NCBI GenBank assembly: GCA_013373015.1
Contig: JABXIQ010000027.1
Span: forward strand, 1-64,000
Source: Kangiellaceae bacterium
GTDB taxonomy: Bacteria; Pseudomonadota; Gammaproteobacteria; Enterobacterales; Kangiellaceae
DNA length: 64,000 bases
Direction: 5' to 3'
Under the pieces are notes generated by a model. That model worked only from the letters and a program-made list of their open reading frames with translations. It was not told the origin of the DNA and did not search any database. The translations under genes were made by a program, and so were the position numbers. Positions 34,470 to 43,139 of the stretch are shown here, piece by piece. The number at the start of each line of letters is the position of its first letter. Within the stretch, counting starts at the first letter, position 1.

Positions 34470-35318
34470 GTGATTATGCCTGTTGACGATAAGAATACCA
34501 TTATTGAGTTACATATTGATATTACTGAGGCCATTATTGAGCAGAAAATCAATGTTTTGGAGCTATTGGCAAGTCATACAGACTTATCTAAACAAAAGTT
34601 GAAAGATGCCATGAATAAAGGCGCGGTGTGGCTTTCTAGTAGCGCAAGCGCGAAAAACGCAAAAGTCATTCGACGTAAAAAAGCCAAGTTACAAGCGGGC
34701 AATCAACTATCCCTTCATTATAATAAAAGCGTTTTAGAACAAGAAGTTACAGAACCAAAATTGGTTGATGATCAAGCGGATTACTCGGTTTGGTATAAAC
34801 CTTATGGGCTCTGGTCACAGGGCTCAAAATGGGGTGATCATTGCTCAATTGGCCGCTTGGTCGAGCAATATTTTGATTTTGGCCGACAGAGTTATATTGT
34901 TCATCGATTGGACAGAGCAGCAAACGGATTGATGTTGATTGCTCATAACAAAAAAGCAGCACATAAACTGGCTGAGATGTTCGCCAAACGTAAAGTGCAA
35001 AAGGTTTACCACGCCACCGTAATGGGAAAATTAATTGATAAACAAACTATCAATTTAGATATTGATGGGAAAACCGCCATCAGTCACCTCGCGCCACTCG
35101 AATATCTTAATGAGCTAGATCAAAGCCGAGTAGAGGTGATCATTGAAACAGGGCGTAAACATCAAATTCGTAAACATCTGGCAGCAATAGGGCATTCAAT
35201 TGTTGGTGATCGGCTTTATGGTGGTGCTGATGATAGTTGTCCAGATTTGCAACTGACCGCCAAGCAATTAGGTTTTATTTGCCCTGTAAGCGGTGAGCAA
35301 AGAGCTTACCAAGCTTAG
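34470..35318 (+). CDS. RluA-family RNA pseudouridine synthase
   Basis: A 282-residue pseudouridine synthase. An N-terminal S4-like region (about 25-85, LSKQKLKDAMNKGAVWL) is followed by the catalytic domain with HRLDRAANGLML (145-156; Asp148 is the nucleophile), KKAAHKLAEMFAKRKVQK and the ETGRKHQIRKHLAAIGHSI C-terminal motif. RluA-type enzymes modify rRNA or tRNA; the exact uridine cannot be read from sequence, and it is not an obvious RluA, RluC or RluD. A start at 34476 (MPVDDK) is also possible. The UDG-family gene follows 18 bases later. Confidence 0.85.
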   Translation: MIMPVDDKNTIIELHIDITEAIIEQKINVLELLASHTDLSKQKLKDAMNKGAVWLSSSASAKNAKVIRRKKAKLQAGNQLSLHYNKSVLEQEVTEPKLVDDQADYSVWYKPYGLWSQGSKWGDHCSIGRLVEQYFDFGRQSYIVHRLDRAANGLMLIAHNKKAAHKLAEMFAKRKVQKVYHATVMGKLIDKQTINLDIDGKTAISHLAPLEYLNELDQSRVEVIIETGRKHQIRKHLAAIGHSIVGDRLYGGADDSCPDLQLTAKQLGFICPVSGEQRAYQA

Positions 35319-35336
35319 TCATTTAGTTATTTATTC

Positions 35337-35912
35337 ATGTCAGATGCTTTGATTTCTCAAGTTAAAAACTGTCGCTTATGTCAGGATTTGCCATTAGAAC
35401 CAAACCCCATAGTACAGTTTAATCCTAAGGCGAAAATTTTAATTGCTGGGCAAGCTCCAGGACGGATAACATACCATAAAAACCGTCCTTTTGATGATCC
35501 AAGCGGTGATCGTTTGCGTGATTGGTTGAGCGTTGACCGAGAAACATTTTATGATGAAACGCAATTCGCCATAATTCCCATGGCTTTTTGCTACCCAGGA
35601 ACTGGTTCGGGTGGCGACTTACCGCCACCAGCAATTTGTGCTAAAACTTGGCGGCAAAGATTACTCGATAACCTGCCAGAACTACAGCTCACATTGGTGA
35701 TTGGGCGCTATGCGATAGATTGGCATTTGCACATTGATAAAAAACAAACGGTGACGGATATTGTTAAAGCTTGGCAAAGCTACTACCCCAGAATTATTCC
35801 ATTGCCACATCCAAGTCCAAGGAATAATCGTTGGCTAAAGAGTAATCCATGGTTTGAGCAAGAATTATTGCCAGAATTACAAAGTTTAGTAGCAATAAAC
35901 CTCAATCATTGA
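35337..35912 (+). CDS. uracil-DNA-glycosylase-family protein
   Basis: A 191-residue protein of the UDG superfamily. Motif 1 is IAGQAPGRITYH (37-48) and motif 2 is LPHPSPRNNRW (156-166). An N-terminal CRLC pair could bind metal, but the four-cysteine iron-sulfur set of family 4 enzymes is not complete. Whether it excises uracil, or another base, is unknown; similar proteins are widespread in gammaproteobacteria as a separate group. Its 3' end overlaps the convergent DUF1415 gene by 7 bases. Confidence 0.8.
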   Translation: MSDALISQVKNCRLCQDLPLEPNPIVQFNPKAKILIAGQAPGRITYHKNRPFDDPSGDRLRDWLSVDRETFYDETQFAIIPMAFCYPGTGSGGDLPPPAICAKTWRQRLLDNLPELQLTLVIGRYAIDWHLHIDKKQTVTDIVKAWQSYYPRIIPLPHPSPRNNRWLKSNPWFEQELLPELQSLVAINLNH

Positions 35913-36472
35913 TGAAATGCCTTTTCTAATATTTTTTCAAAAACATTGCTTCCCTGTTCTTGAGCCACTTGAATATTGCGCTCAGGAATTTCATCAGGGT
36001 TGTCAATGTTAGTAAGTGCTCGCTCTAGACTGGTTTCGCGTAAAATGTGCAAAATTGGGTAGGGTGAGCGGTTGGTATAGTTGCTGGCATCATCTTCTTC
36101 AACGCCATCAAAAAAATAATTAGGGTGGAAGCTGGCTATTTGATAAACACCTTCATAACCCTCTTTTTCAAGCAATTGATTGGCTAAATCAACCAGATCT
36201 AAATAATCATAGAATTTAGAAAAGCCATGAGAAAAAATCAGCAGGCTGGTTTCAATAGTGCTATCACTGTCTAGTAATTTAAAGACTTCAATCAACTGGT
36301 ATAAAGCCTCTTCGGGATTAGAGGTATCACTTTCTTGATAGTTAATGCTATTACGCACAAATTCGCGTTTGGCAAACGGACAAAAGTTGAAACCAATAAC
36401 GGTATGCTCTAACCAATATTGAGTGGCTTTAATGGCTTGTTGTTCAAGATGTGTAGAACTCATGTTAATCAT
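35906..36472 (-). CDS. DUF1415 protein
   Basis: A 188-residue cytoplasmic protein. The N-terminal TQYWLEHTVIGFNFCPFAKR, with a conserved CPFA, and the later YQIASFHPNYFFDG and NRSPYPILHILRE are characteristic of DUF1415. Function unknown. A start at the second Met (36463) is also possible. It is transcribed alone and overlaps the end of the UDG-family gene. Confidence 0.85.
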   Translation of the reverse strand: MINMSSTHLEQQAIKATQYWLEHTVIGFNFCPFAKREFVRNSINYQESDTSNPEEALYQLIEVFKLLDSDSTIETSLLIFSHGFSKFYDYLDLVDLANQLLEKEGYEGVYQIASFHPNYFFDGVEEDDASNYTNRSPYPILHILRETSLERALTNIDNPDEIPERNIQVAQEQGSNVFEKILEKAFHQ

Positions 36473-36574
36473 TAGTCGTGATAATTGTGGCTAATATAAC
36501 ATGAAGGTGAGTAATACTATAAGTTGAGCTAGAAGAAACGGTATTACAAAAAGATTAACGCATGTAAGAAATAG

Positions 36575-36605
36575 ATGGCTCTGAAGTTCAACGCTCCAGA
36601 GCCAT
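36575..36605 (-). terminator. hairpin terminator of the GlsB/YeaQ-family gene
   Basis: A perfect 9-bp stem ATGGCTCTG/CAGAGCCAT with a 13-base loop, followed in the minus direction by a U-rich tail (CTATTTCTT). Confidence 0.6.
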
Positions 36606-36616
36606 AAGCTGTTGTT

Positions 36617-36871
36617 CTAGGCCTTTTTGATTAAACCTATGATCAGCAGCAGTATCACTGCGCCGATAGTGGCAGAGATAATAGCATCAATAATGCCGCC
36701 ACCTAATGACAAACCAACTTTAGGTAATAGGTAGCCGCCAACAAAAGCACCTAAGATACCAACCACGATATTACCGATCAGGCCAAAACCACCACCTTTG
36801 ATGAGGTTGCCAGCTAACCAGCCAGCGATTGCGCCGATAAATAAGAAAACAATTAAGCTAGTAGGATCCAT
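36617..36871 (-). CDS. GlsB/YeaQ/YmgE-family stress-response membrane protein
   Basis: An 84-residue, very glycine-rich, three-helix membrane protein: FLFIGAIAGWLAGNLIKGGG, GLIGNIVVGILGAFVGGYLLP and ISATIGAVILLLIIGLI are the family pattern (transglycosylase-associated protein by annotation, function unproven). The ATG at 36871 has a GGAGA site; the frame continues upstream without a site, so I chose 36871. Single gene with its own hairpin. Confidence 0.88.
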   Translation of the reverse strand: MDPTSLIVFLFIGAIAGWLAGNLIKGGGFGLIGNIVVGILGAFVGGYLLPKVGLSLGGGIIDAIISATIGAVILLLIIGLIKKA

Positions 36872-37043
36872 GTCATTCTCCATAAAATTATTTGATAGTA
36901 TTCTCAAATCCTGTTGGTTATTCAGTACCAATGATTCAAGCCCATTTACATTAATACATATCAAGGGCTTATACGAGGAATATGGTTACGATTTAACCAG
37001 AATTTACATTTATCAAGTTTAGAATCTGAGATTAGCAGTGTGA

Positions 37044-37370
37044 TTAAAAATATTGCAGCAAATCCTCTGGTATTGGCATTGGCTTAAAGGGGGACACATT
37101 GGCACCACCTGTGTTGCCAAGTGGGTATTTCCCAAATAGCGAGCCTATAGAGCCGAGCATACGAATAATTTGTCCAAATATTTCTTTGCCATCCAATCGC
37201 TTCAGGCCATGTATAAACATCCAATAGTGCGACGTTAAGTGCTTGATATAAAAGGGTTGGCTGAGAATATGCGCGCGTTCAAGGTGATGAAAGCTGGCTT
37301 CAAATTGTTGGTTTTTAAGTAATTGTTTTGCAAGTTGTAGTTCGTGTTTAAAGGCCTGATCAATATTCAT
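37044..37370 (-). CDS. DUF3703 protein
   Basis: A 108-residue soluble protein: FKHELQLAKQLLKNQQFEASFHHLERAHILSQ (a helical, TPR-like segment), then TSHYWMFIHGLKRLDGKEIFGQIIRM and GKYPLGNTGGANVSPFKPMPIP. It matches DUF3703. Function unknown. It is divergent from the RND operon, so the operator-bearing region at 37411-37502 could influence it as well. Confidence 0.8.
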   Translation of the reverse strand: MNIDQAFKHELQLAKQLLKNQQFEASFHHLERAHILSQPFYIKHLTSHYWMFIHGLKRLDGKEIFGQIIRMLGSIGSLFGKYPLGNTGGANVSPFKPMPIPEDLLQYF

Positions 37371-37410
37371 AAATACTACCTAATTCACATAAAAAAAGAA
37401 CTTTGAAGAA

Positions 37411-37439
37411 TTGACAGACTAGTTGGTCTGTAGTTAAAT
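37411..37439 (+). promoter_or_regulatory. promoter of the RND-LolA-TetR operon
   Basis: TTGACA (37411-37416) and TTAAAT (37434-37439) have an ideal 17-base spacer. Operator 1 (37414-37431) covers the spacer, the classic place for repressor occlusion. The start of transcription would be about 100 bases before the permease gene. Confidence 0.7.
37414..37431. promoter_or_regulatory. operator 1, likely TetR site
   Basis: A palindrome with arms ACAGAC and GTCTGT around TAGTTG. It shares the consensus ACARACTARWTGGTYTGT with operator 2, 70 bases downstream. It overlaps the -35 and spacer of the promoter. Confidence 0.65.
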
Positions 37440-37483
37440 ATCAATCCCCTAAATGAAAAATTAGCAAAATTTTTTGCCTTTGA

Positions 37484-37501
37484 ACAAACTAAATGGTTTG
37501 T
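37484..37501. promoter_or_regulatory. operator 2, likely TetR site
   Basis: Arms ACAAAC and GTTTGT (extended to seven bases by flanking A and T) around TAAATG. It lies downstream of the promoter and about 37 bases before the permease start, in a roadblock position. Confidence 0.65.
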
Positions 37502-37538
37502 TGGTGAAAAAGCGAATATAGCTTGTTAAGGATCTGCT

Positions 37539-40049
37539 ATGCCAGAGAATAATACCGTTAAATTTGGCCGCTTTATTGTCAATCACAAATGGTTAGTACT
37601 GATTTTATCGGTAGTGTTGACCTTTCTTAGCACCATGGGTGCACAATTCTTAGAAATTAAGACGGATTATCGAGTCTTTTTCTCGAAAGATAATCCTCAG
37701 ATGTTGGCTTTTGAAGATATCCAAGATACCTACGATAAAGCCGATAATGTGATGTTTATCCTCACCCCGAAAGACGGAAATGTCTTTAGTAAACAATCAC
37801 TTAAAACCATTAAATGGCTAACCGAAGAAGGTTGGATGGTGCCTTATTCGACTCGCGTCGATTCTATCACCAATTATCAACACACCTGGGTCACACCAGA
37901 AGATGAAGATTATATGTTGGTCGGCGCTTTACTGTGTATTCCAGATAAAAACGCGGATATGGACAGTGAGTGTGAGCACGAGGCCGTGACCGATGAAATG
38001 GTGGATAACCTCTCTCCGCAGCAAATTAATGATTTGTCCGACATTGTTCTCAATGAGCCGCAACTGCTTAATCGTATAATTAATCCAAGCAAAACAGTAA
38101 CAGCCGTCAATGTCACGGTGCAGATCCCTTCTGATGATGATCTTGAAGGTTTAGAAGGTGATGCTTGGAAAGAAAAGAAAGCTGAAGTATTAGCCGCAGT
38201 ACCCAAAATCACCGCTTATGTGCGCGATCTAAAAGCACAGGTTGAAGCACGTGATCCCAATATGGAAGTGCGCATTACTGGCGTGATCATGATGAATAAC
38301 GCATTCGCCGAGACTGGCCAGAATGACATGATGACGCTAACGCCATTGATGTTATTTTTGGTTATTCCATTGGCGTTGATGTTTATGATGCGCAGTGTCA
38401 GCGGCACTATTGGTAGCGTTTTTGTTATTATTTTCTCGATTGTGTCGGCAATGGGCGCGGCTGGCTGGTTAGGTACATTCTTAACAGGGCCAATGTTCTC
38501 GGTGCCAACTGTGGTGGCCACCATGGCGGTGGCGGATTCAGTGCATCTGCTGGTTACCTTCTTGCAAAATATGCGACAAGGTATGAAAAAGGATGATGCC
38601 ATGGTTGAGAGTTTACGCATTAATATGATGCCAATTTTCTTAACCAGTTTAACTACCGTCATTGGTTTCTTAACCATGAACTTCAGTGAAGTGCCACCAT
38701 TGCGTGATATGGGGAATACTGTAGCTTGGGGTGTAGCTTTTGCCTTTATCTTCTCGGTGACTTTCTTGCCGGCCTTTATGTTGATTGTGCCAGTTAGACA
38801 CACTATCAAAGAAGACAATGCAGGCAATCGTGCGATGGATGGTTTTGCTAACTTCGTGATTGAAAAGCGAAAAATATTATTGCCAGTAATGGCAGTGTTG
38901 AGTATCGGAATTATTTCATTCTTACCCAAGAATGAGCTGAATGATGAGTTCGTAAAATATTTTGATGAAACTATCGACTTCCGCGTTGATTCCGATTATG
39001 TGGCGGAAAATCTAACTGGTTTATACACCATGTTTTACAGCATTAAGACTGATAAGCAAGATGGCATCCATGAACCGCAATTTATGGATACTTTGCAAGC
39101 CTTTATGGATTTCGCACATCAACAGCCAGAAGTCTTACACGTGCAAAGTTATACCGATGTAATGAAGCGCCTGAATAAGAGTATGAATGGTGATAAAGCC
39201 GAGTGTTACTCGTTACCGCGTCAAAGTTTAGGCAATGATTGTAATAGCGTTCTGCTTGAAGATGCTGAAGAACAAGTAGATATTAATACTTCGTTAAGGG
39301 AACTTACGGCACAATATACCTTGATGTATGAAACATCATTACCAAAAGGCATGGACTTAAACAATCAGTTGAATGGCGATAAGTCAGCAACCCGTTTGCA
39401 AATTGCTTTGAAGAACATTTCCAGCGTAGAAGTGATTGCTTTGGAAGACAAATTTGCACATTGGTTTGCCGAAAATGCACCAAGTTTAGAGATTGCTGCA
39501 TCAAGCCCTGCAATTATGTTTGCTCACGTAGGTCAACGTAATATTTATTCTATGATTAAAGGGACCTTATGGGCATTATTACTGATTTCATTAATTTTGG
39601 CCTTTGCATTGCGCTCGGCAAAACTTGGATTGTTGAGCTTGATCCCCAATATTATTCCTATGGCGGTGGCCTTTGGGATCTGGGGCATGTTCAAAGGTCA
39701 GGTGGGCATGGGTTTATCGGTGGTAATGGGCATGACCTTAGGAATTGTGGTTGATGATACGGTGCACTTCCTAAGCAAGTATTTACGTGCGCGTCGTGAA
39801 AAAAATATGGACTCACATGAAGCTGTGCGTTATGCCTTCCACACAGTAGGAATGGCCTTGACCGTAACCACGATTGTTTTGGTTGCTGGTTTCTTAGTGC
39901 TTGGTATGTCGCACTATGTGATGAATAGTGAAATGGGTATTTTGACTGCAATTACCCTTGCAGCAGCCCTAATCATTGATTTCTTATTATTACCTCCATT
40001 GCTGATGCTAGTGGAGCGCAAAAGAAAAACTATTGGAGAAGCGAAATGA
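37539..40049 (+). CDS. RND-superfamily (MMPL-type) transporter
   Basis: An 836-residue inner-membrane permease. One helix near residues 20-40 is followed by a periplasmic domain, a six-helix group at about 255-425 (MTLTPLMLFLVIPLALMFMM; VPTVVATMAVADSVHLLVT), a second periplasmic domain, and a final helix group at about 670-830 (MGLSVVMGMTLGIVVDDTVHF). The acidic residues in AVADS and VVDDT are the proton-relay positions of the family. It overlaps the LolA-like gene by 4 bases (ATGA), so the permease and periplasmic protein probably form one system moving a lipid or lipoprotein. The substrate is unknown. A tetR gene is the third in the operon. Confidence 0.88.
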   Translation: MPENNTVKFGRFIVNHKWLVLILSVVLTFLSTMGAQFLEIKTDYRVFFSKDNPQMLAFEDIQDTYDKADNVMFILTPKDGNVFSKQSLKTIKWLTEEGWMVPYSTRVDSITNYQHTWVTPEDEDYMLVGALLCIPDKNADMDSECEHEAVTDEMVDNLSPQQINDLSDIVLNEPQLLNRIINPSKTVTAVNVTVQIPSDDDLEGLEGDAWKEKKAEVLAAVPKITAYVRDLKAQVEARDPNMEVRITGVIMMNNAFAETGQNDMMTLTPLMLFLVIPLALMFMMRSVSGTIGSVFVIIFSIVSAMGAAGWLGTFLTGPMFSVPTVVATMAVADSVHLLVTFLQNMRQGMKKDDAMVESLRINMMPIFLTSLTTVIGFLTMNFSEVPPLRDMGNTVAWGVAFAFIFSVTFLPAFMLIVPVRHTIKEDNAGNRAMDGFANFVIEKRKILLPVMAVLSIGIISFLPKNELNDEFVKYFDETIDFRVDSDYVAENLTGLYTMFYSIKTDKQDGIHEPQFMDTLQAFMDFAHQQPEVLHVQSYTDVMKRLNKSMNGDKAECYSLPRQSLGNDCNSVLLEDAEEQVDINTSLRELTAQYTLMYETSLPKGMDLNNQLNGDKSATRLQIALKNISSVEVIALEDKFAHWFAENAPSLEIAASSPAIMFAHVGQRNIYSMIKGTLWALLLISLILAFALRSAKLGLLSLIPNIIPMAVAFGIWGMFKGQVGMGLSVVMGMTLGIVVDDTVHFLSKYLRARREKNMDSHEAVRYAFHTVGMALTVTTIVLVAGFLVLGMSHYVMNSEMGILTAITLAAALIIDFLLLPPLLMLVERKRKTIGEAK

Positions 40050-40849
40050 AAAAAGGTTTATTAGCGTTAACATTATTTTCAGTGGCTGCATTATCGATGC
40101 TAGTCTTAGCGCCGTTGGCAAATGCTGAAACGCCAGAAGAAAAAGGGTTAGCGATTGCTAAAGAAGCTAAAGCGCGTAATACCGGCTGGGGCGATAGCCA
40201 AGCGCAAATGGAAATGATATTAAGTAACAAAGCGGGTCGCGAAACTACGCGAAAAGTTCGCGTGAAGAGTTTAGAAGTTGAAGGTGATGGTGATAAAGGC
40301 CTGAGTATCTTTGACGAACCACGTGATGTTCAAGGTACAGCATTTTTATCCTATTCGCATATTGAAGGCAATGATGATCAATGGTTGTTTTTGCCTGCAA
40401 TTAAGCGTGTAAAACGTATTTCTTCTTCTAACAAGTCGGGTCCTTGGATGGGCAGTGAATTTGCTTATGAAGATTTGTCTTCTTTTGAAGTAGAAAAATA
40501 CAGCTATAAATTTTTGCGCGAAGAAGAATTGGATGGCGATAAAGTTTTCGTAACAGAATTAACGCCAACTTATAACAACTCAGGTTACAGCAAAACGATT
40601 TCTTGGATTGATCAAGAGCATTATCGTGTGCGCAAAATTGAATACTACGACAAGAAAGACGATTTATTAAAAGTAATGACATTTTCTGATTATAAACAAT
40701 ATTTAGACAAATATTGGCGTGCTCATACGCAAGTTATGGAAAACGTACAAACGGGAAAATCGACAACTATTAATTGGAGCGGTTATGAGTTTAACGTTGG
40801 CTTAGATGAAAATGATTTTAATAAAAGCAGTCTAAAGCGCGCGAAATAA
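40046..40849 (+). CDS. outer membrane lipoprotein-sorting-like (LolA-like) protein
   Basis: A 267-residue exported protein: signal peptide ending LAPLANA, then the LolA-like domain (PF17131 type) with MEMILSNKAGRETTRKVRVK, DVQGTAFLSYSH, QWLFLPAIKRVKRISSSNKSGPWMGSEFAYEDLSSF and SKTISWIDQEHYRVRKIEYY. Such proteins are usually found with MMPL/RND permeases and are thought to carry lipids through the periplasm. Its start overlaps the permease stop (ATGA). A tetR gene follows 32 bases later. Confidence 0.88.
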   Translation: MKKGLLALTLFSVAALSMLVLAPLANAETPEEKGLAIAKEAKARNTGWGDSQAQMEMILSNKAGRETTRKVRVKSLEVEGDGDKGLSIFDEPRDVQGTAFLSYSHIEGNDDQWLFLPAIKRVKRISSSNKSGPWMGSEFAYEDLSSFEVEKYSYKFLREEELDGDKVFVTELTPTYNNSGYSKTISWIDQEHYRVRKIEYYDKKDDLLKVMTFSDYKQYLDKYWRAHTQVMENVQTGKSTTINWSGYEFNVGLDENDFNKSSLKRAK

Positions 40850-40881
40850 TTAGTTTTAGTTAGTAAATATAGGTAGGCAGA

Positions 40882-41493
40882 ATGAATAGTGCAGTAGCAG
40901 TAAGAAATCCAGATATTACACGACAAAAAATTCTTGATGTGGCCTTCGAAGAAATTTTATTGAAGGGTTATCAAGGCTTGCGTGTAGATCAAGTGTTAAA
41001 ACGTACTGCACTAACCAAAGGTGCTTTCTATCATCACTTTACCAGCAAGCAAGCGCTTGGTCATGCGGTCATTGACGAAGTATTGAAACCATGGATTGTT
41101 GAAAAGTGGGTTGAGCCACTAAAAGAGTTCAAAAATCCAGTGGATGACTTGATAAATATGTTAACCGAAGCGCGCAAAGAAATTAACACTGCTGAGCTGC
41201 ATACAGGTTGCCCGCTGAATAATTTAACCCAAGAAATGTCACCGCTTGATGAATCTTTTCGTTTGCGTATCGCCAACATTTGGCAAATGTGGCATCAGTC
41301 ATTAGCTGAAGCGTTCGAGCGAGGTCGACATAACGGCACTATTCGTACCGATGTTAAACCTGGCAATGTAGCACGATTTTTGATTGCAGCAATGGAAGGT
41401 ATTATTGGCCAATGTAAATGCTACATGAACGATCAGGCTTTTGATGAAGCAGGCGAATGCTTGCGAGATTATATTGAAAGTTTACGCGCCTAA
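40882..41493 (+). CDS. TetR/AcrR-family repressor
   Basis: A 203-residue regulator. The helix-turn-helix is at about residues 34-55: LRVDQVLKRTALTKGAFYHHF. The C-terminal part (about 60-200) is the ligand-binding and dimerisation domain. It is the third gene of the RND-LolA operon and so should repress its own operon through the two matching palindromes at 37414-37431 and 37484-37501. No separate operator is seen in the 32-base gap before it. Confidence 0.88.
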   Translation: MNSAVAVRNPDITRQKILDVAFEEILLKGYQGLRVDQVLKRTALTKGAFYHHFTSKQALGHAVIDEVLKPWIVEKWVEPLKEFKNPVDDLINMLTEARKEINTAELHTGCPLNNLTQEMSPLDESFRLRIANIWQMWHQSLAEAFERGRHNGTIRTDVKPGNVARFLIAAMEGIIGQCKCYMNDQAFDEAGECLRDYIESLRA

Positions 41494-41551
41494 GACTTTA
41501 CTCCCCCAGCTTGTTTCCCCTATCTTTTATAAACAAGCAAATTTTAGGCGC

Positions 41552-41580
41552 AAGCCCTGCCAATTGGCGGGGCTTTTTCT
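41552..41580 (+). terminator. Rho-independent terminator after tetR
   Basis: A stem AAGCCCTGCC/GGCGGGGCTT (one G-T wobble) with an AATT loop and a T run, between tetR and the convergent kinase gene. Confidence 0.85.
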
Positions 41581-41584
41581 TATA

Positions 41585-43135
41585 TCAACCCAAAACATCT
41601 TTTATCGAGTGATAAATTGGCTTTAAACGTTTGTACATTTTCTTGTAGCCATCTTTATACAGATGTTGATAAATCTCTACATTTTCAGCAATAGGTTCAA
41701 ACGTTTCTCCATGATGACACATGGCGTTGACTGCTTGTTGATAGTTTGTAAACTCACCAATACCAACAGCTGCATTAATGGCAGCACCAAGAGCTGAGGT
41801 TTCGTAGGTGTGGGGTCGAGTGGCGGGTAAGTTAAATATATCAGCGGTTAGTTGCATAGCGACTGGGCTTTGTGAACCACCGCCTGAAACAATCAACTCG
41901 CTGATGTCGTGCTTAGTACGCTTCTGAATCGACTCCATTCCATCACGAAGACCATAAGCAATCCCTTCCAAAATCGCACGATATACGTGTGCTCTTGTAT
42001 GACCATCATTAAACCCAATAATCGCGCCTCGTGCTTCAGGACCAGGAATTTTTACCCCTGGAGACCAATAGGGTTGTAGCATTAAGCCATCTGATCCTGG
42101 TGCTATATTGGCTATGGATTGATCGAGTAATTGTTCTGCGGCAATGCCCATTTCTTCAGACAAATTTTGTTCTATATGGCCAAATTGTTCTTTAAACCAG
42201 CTAACCATCCAATAGCCGCGGTAGATTTGATATTCGATGGTATATGCATTTGCTACATTCGAGGGGTAAGGTGGGATAAAGCGTATGGGTTCAATGTATT
42301 TTGAGCTGGTGACATTGATAGTCGCGGTGGTGCCATAACTTAAACAGGCTTGGTGATCTTCAATGCAGCCTGAGCCTAAAACTTCGGAAGATTTATCAGC
42401 TCCCGCAGCGATCACAGGAATATTTTGTGGAATACCAGTAGCGATTGAGGCTGCTTTATGAATTACACCTATTTGCTCGCCTGGTTTAACTAATTCGGGC
42501 AACATAGCTTTATCGATAGGCGCCACTTGCCACTTCCAATCACCTTCTTTGGCCCAAGCGTGATGTTTGTAATCAAAAGGAATATAACCCACTTGTGAAG
42601 CTAAAGAGTCACGATATTCGCCAGTGAGTTTGTAATTCAAATAACCAGACATCAATAAATATTTGTGGGTTTGTTGCCAAATTTCAGGTTGATTTTCTGC
42701 AATCCAAGCAGCTTGGCAACTGGCTTGAAAGTTTTGGATAGTATTTTCAACCCCAGCAACTTTGAACAAATATTTCCAAATACCTTGGATGGGTTTAATG
42801 CTTTTAACTTTGCGTTGATCAGTCCAAACAATCGCAGGACGCAAGGATTCACCGGCTTGGTCAAGATTGACCACAGTATTGCGTAGAGTCGTTACCGCAA
42901 CGGCAGCAACGCTATTCTTATCCACGTCAGGCATCTGCCATAATTTATTACACGCTCGGCACAATGAGTCCCAGAAATAGTGTGGATGCTGTTCGCACCA
43001 TCCGGGTTGGTCAGAAAAATACGCATCAAGCGGCACTTGGGCTTTGGCAATTAACTTACCGTTCAAATCGAATAAAATGGCACGAATACTTTGCGTGCCG
43101 TTATCAATTGCTAATATAGTTTTATCTTTTTTCAT
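41585..43135 (-). CDS. FGGY-family carbohydrate kinase
   Basis: A 516-residue sugar kinase with the two-domain actin-like ATPase fold. The phosphate-1 motif is AIDNGTQSIRAILFD (10-24), the catalytic Asp region is AIVWTDQRK, the phosphate-2 region is SYGTTATINVTSS, and the adenosine motif is LIVSGGGSQSPVAMQL. Glycerol, xylulose, ribulose and others are possible substrates; no isomerase, transporter or aldolase is nearby to decide. The AraC-type regulator gene lies 4 bases upstream in the same direction, so the kinase is probably controlled by it. Confidence 0.88.
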   Translation of the reverse strand: MKKDKTILAIDNGTQSIRAILFDLNGKLIAKAQVPLDAYFSDQPGWCEQHPHYFWDSLCRACNKLWQMPDVDKNSVAAVAVTTLRNTVVNLDQAGESLRPAIVWTDQRKVKSIKPIQGIWKYLFKVAGVENTIQNFQASCQAAWIAENQPEIWQQTHKYLLMSGYLNYKLTGEYRDSLASQVGYIPFDYKHHAWAKEGDWKWQVAPIDKAMLPELVKPGEQIGVIHKAASIATGIPQNIPVIAAGADKSSEVLGSGCIEDHQACLSYGTTATINVTSSKYIEPIRFIPPYPSNVANAYTIEYQIYRGYWMVSWFKEQFGHIEQNLSEEMGIAAEQLLDQSIANIAPGSDGLMLQPYWSPGVKIPGPEARGAIIGFNDGHTRAHVYRAILEGIAYGLRDGMESIQKRTKHDISELIVSGGGSQSPVAMQLTADIFNLPATRPHTYETSALGAAINAAVGIGEFTNYQQAVNAMCHHGETFEPIAENVEIYQHLYKDGYKKMYKRLKPIYHSIKDVLG

Positions 43136-43139
43136 AGGA

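Noticed and set aside
38216-38929. 237-residue minus-strand open frame
   Set aside because: Antisense to the RND permease, with composition dictated by the opposite strand.
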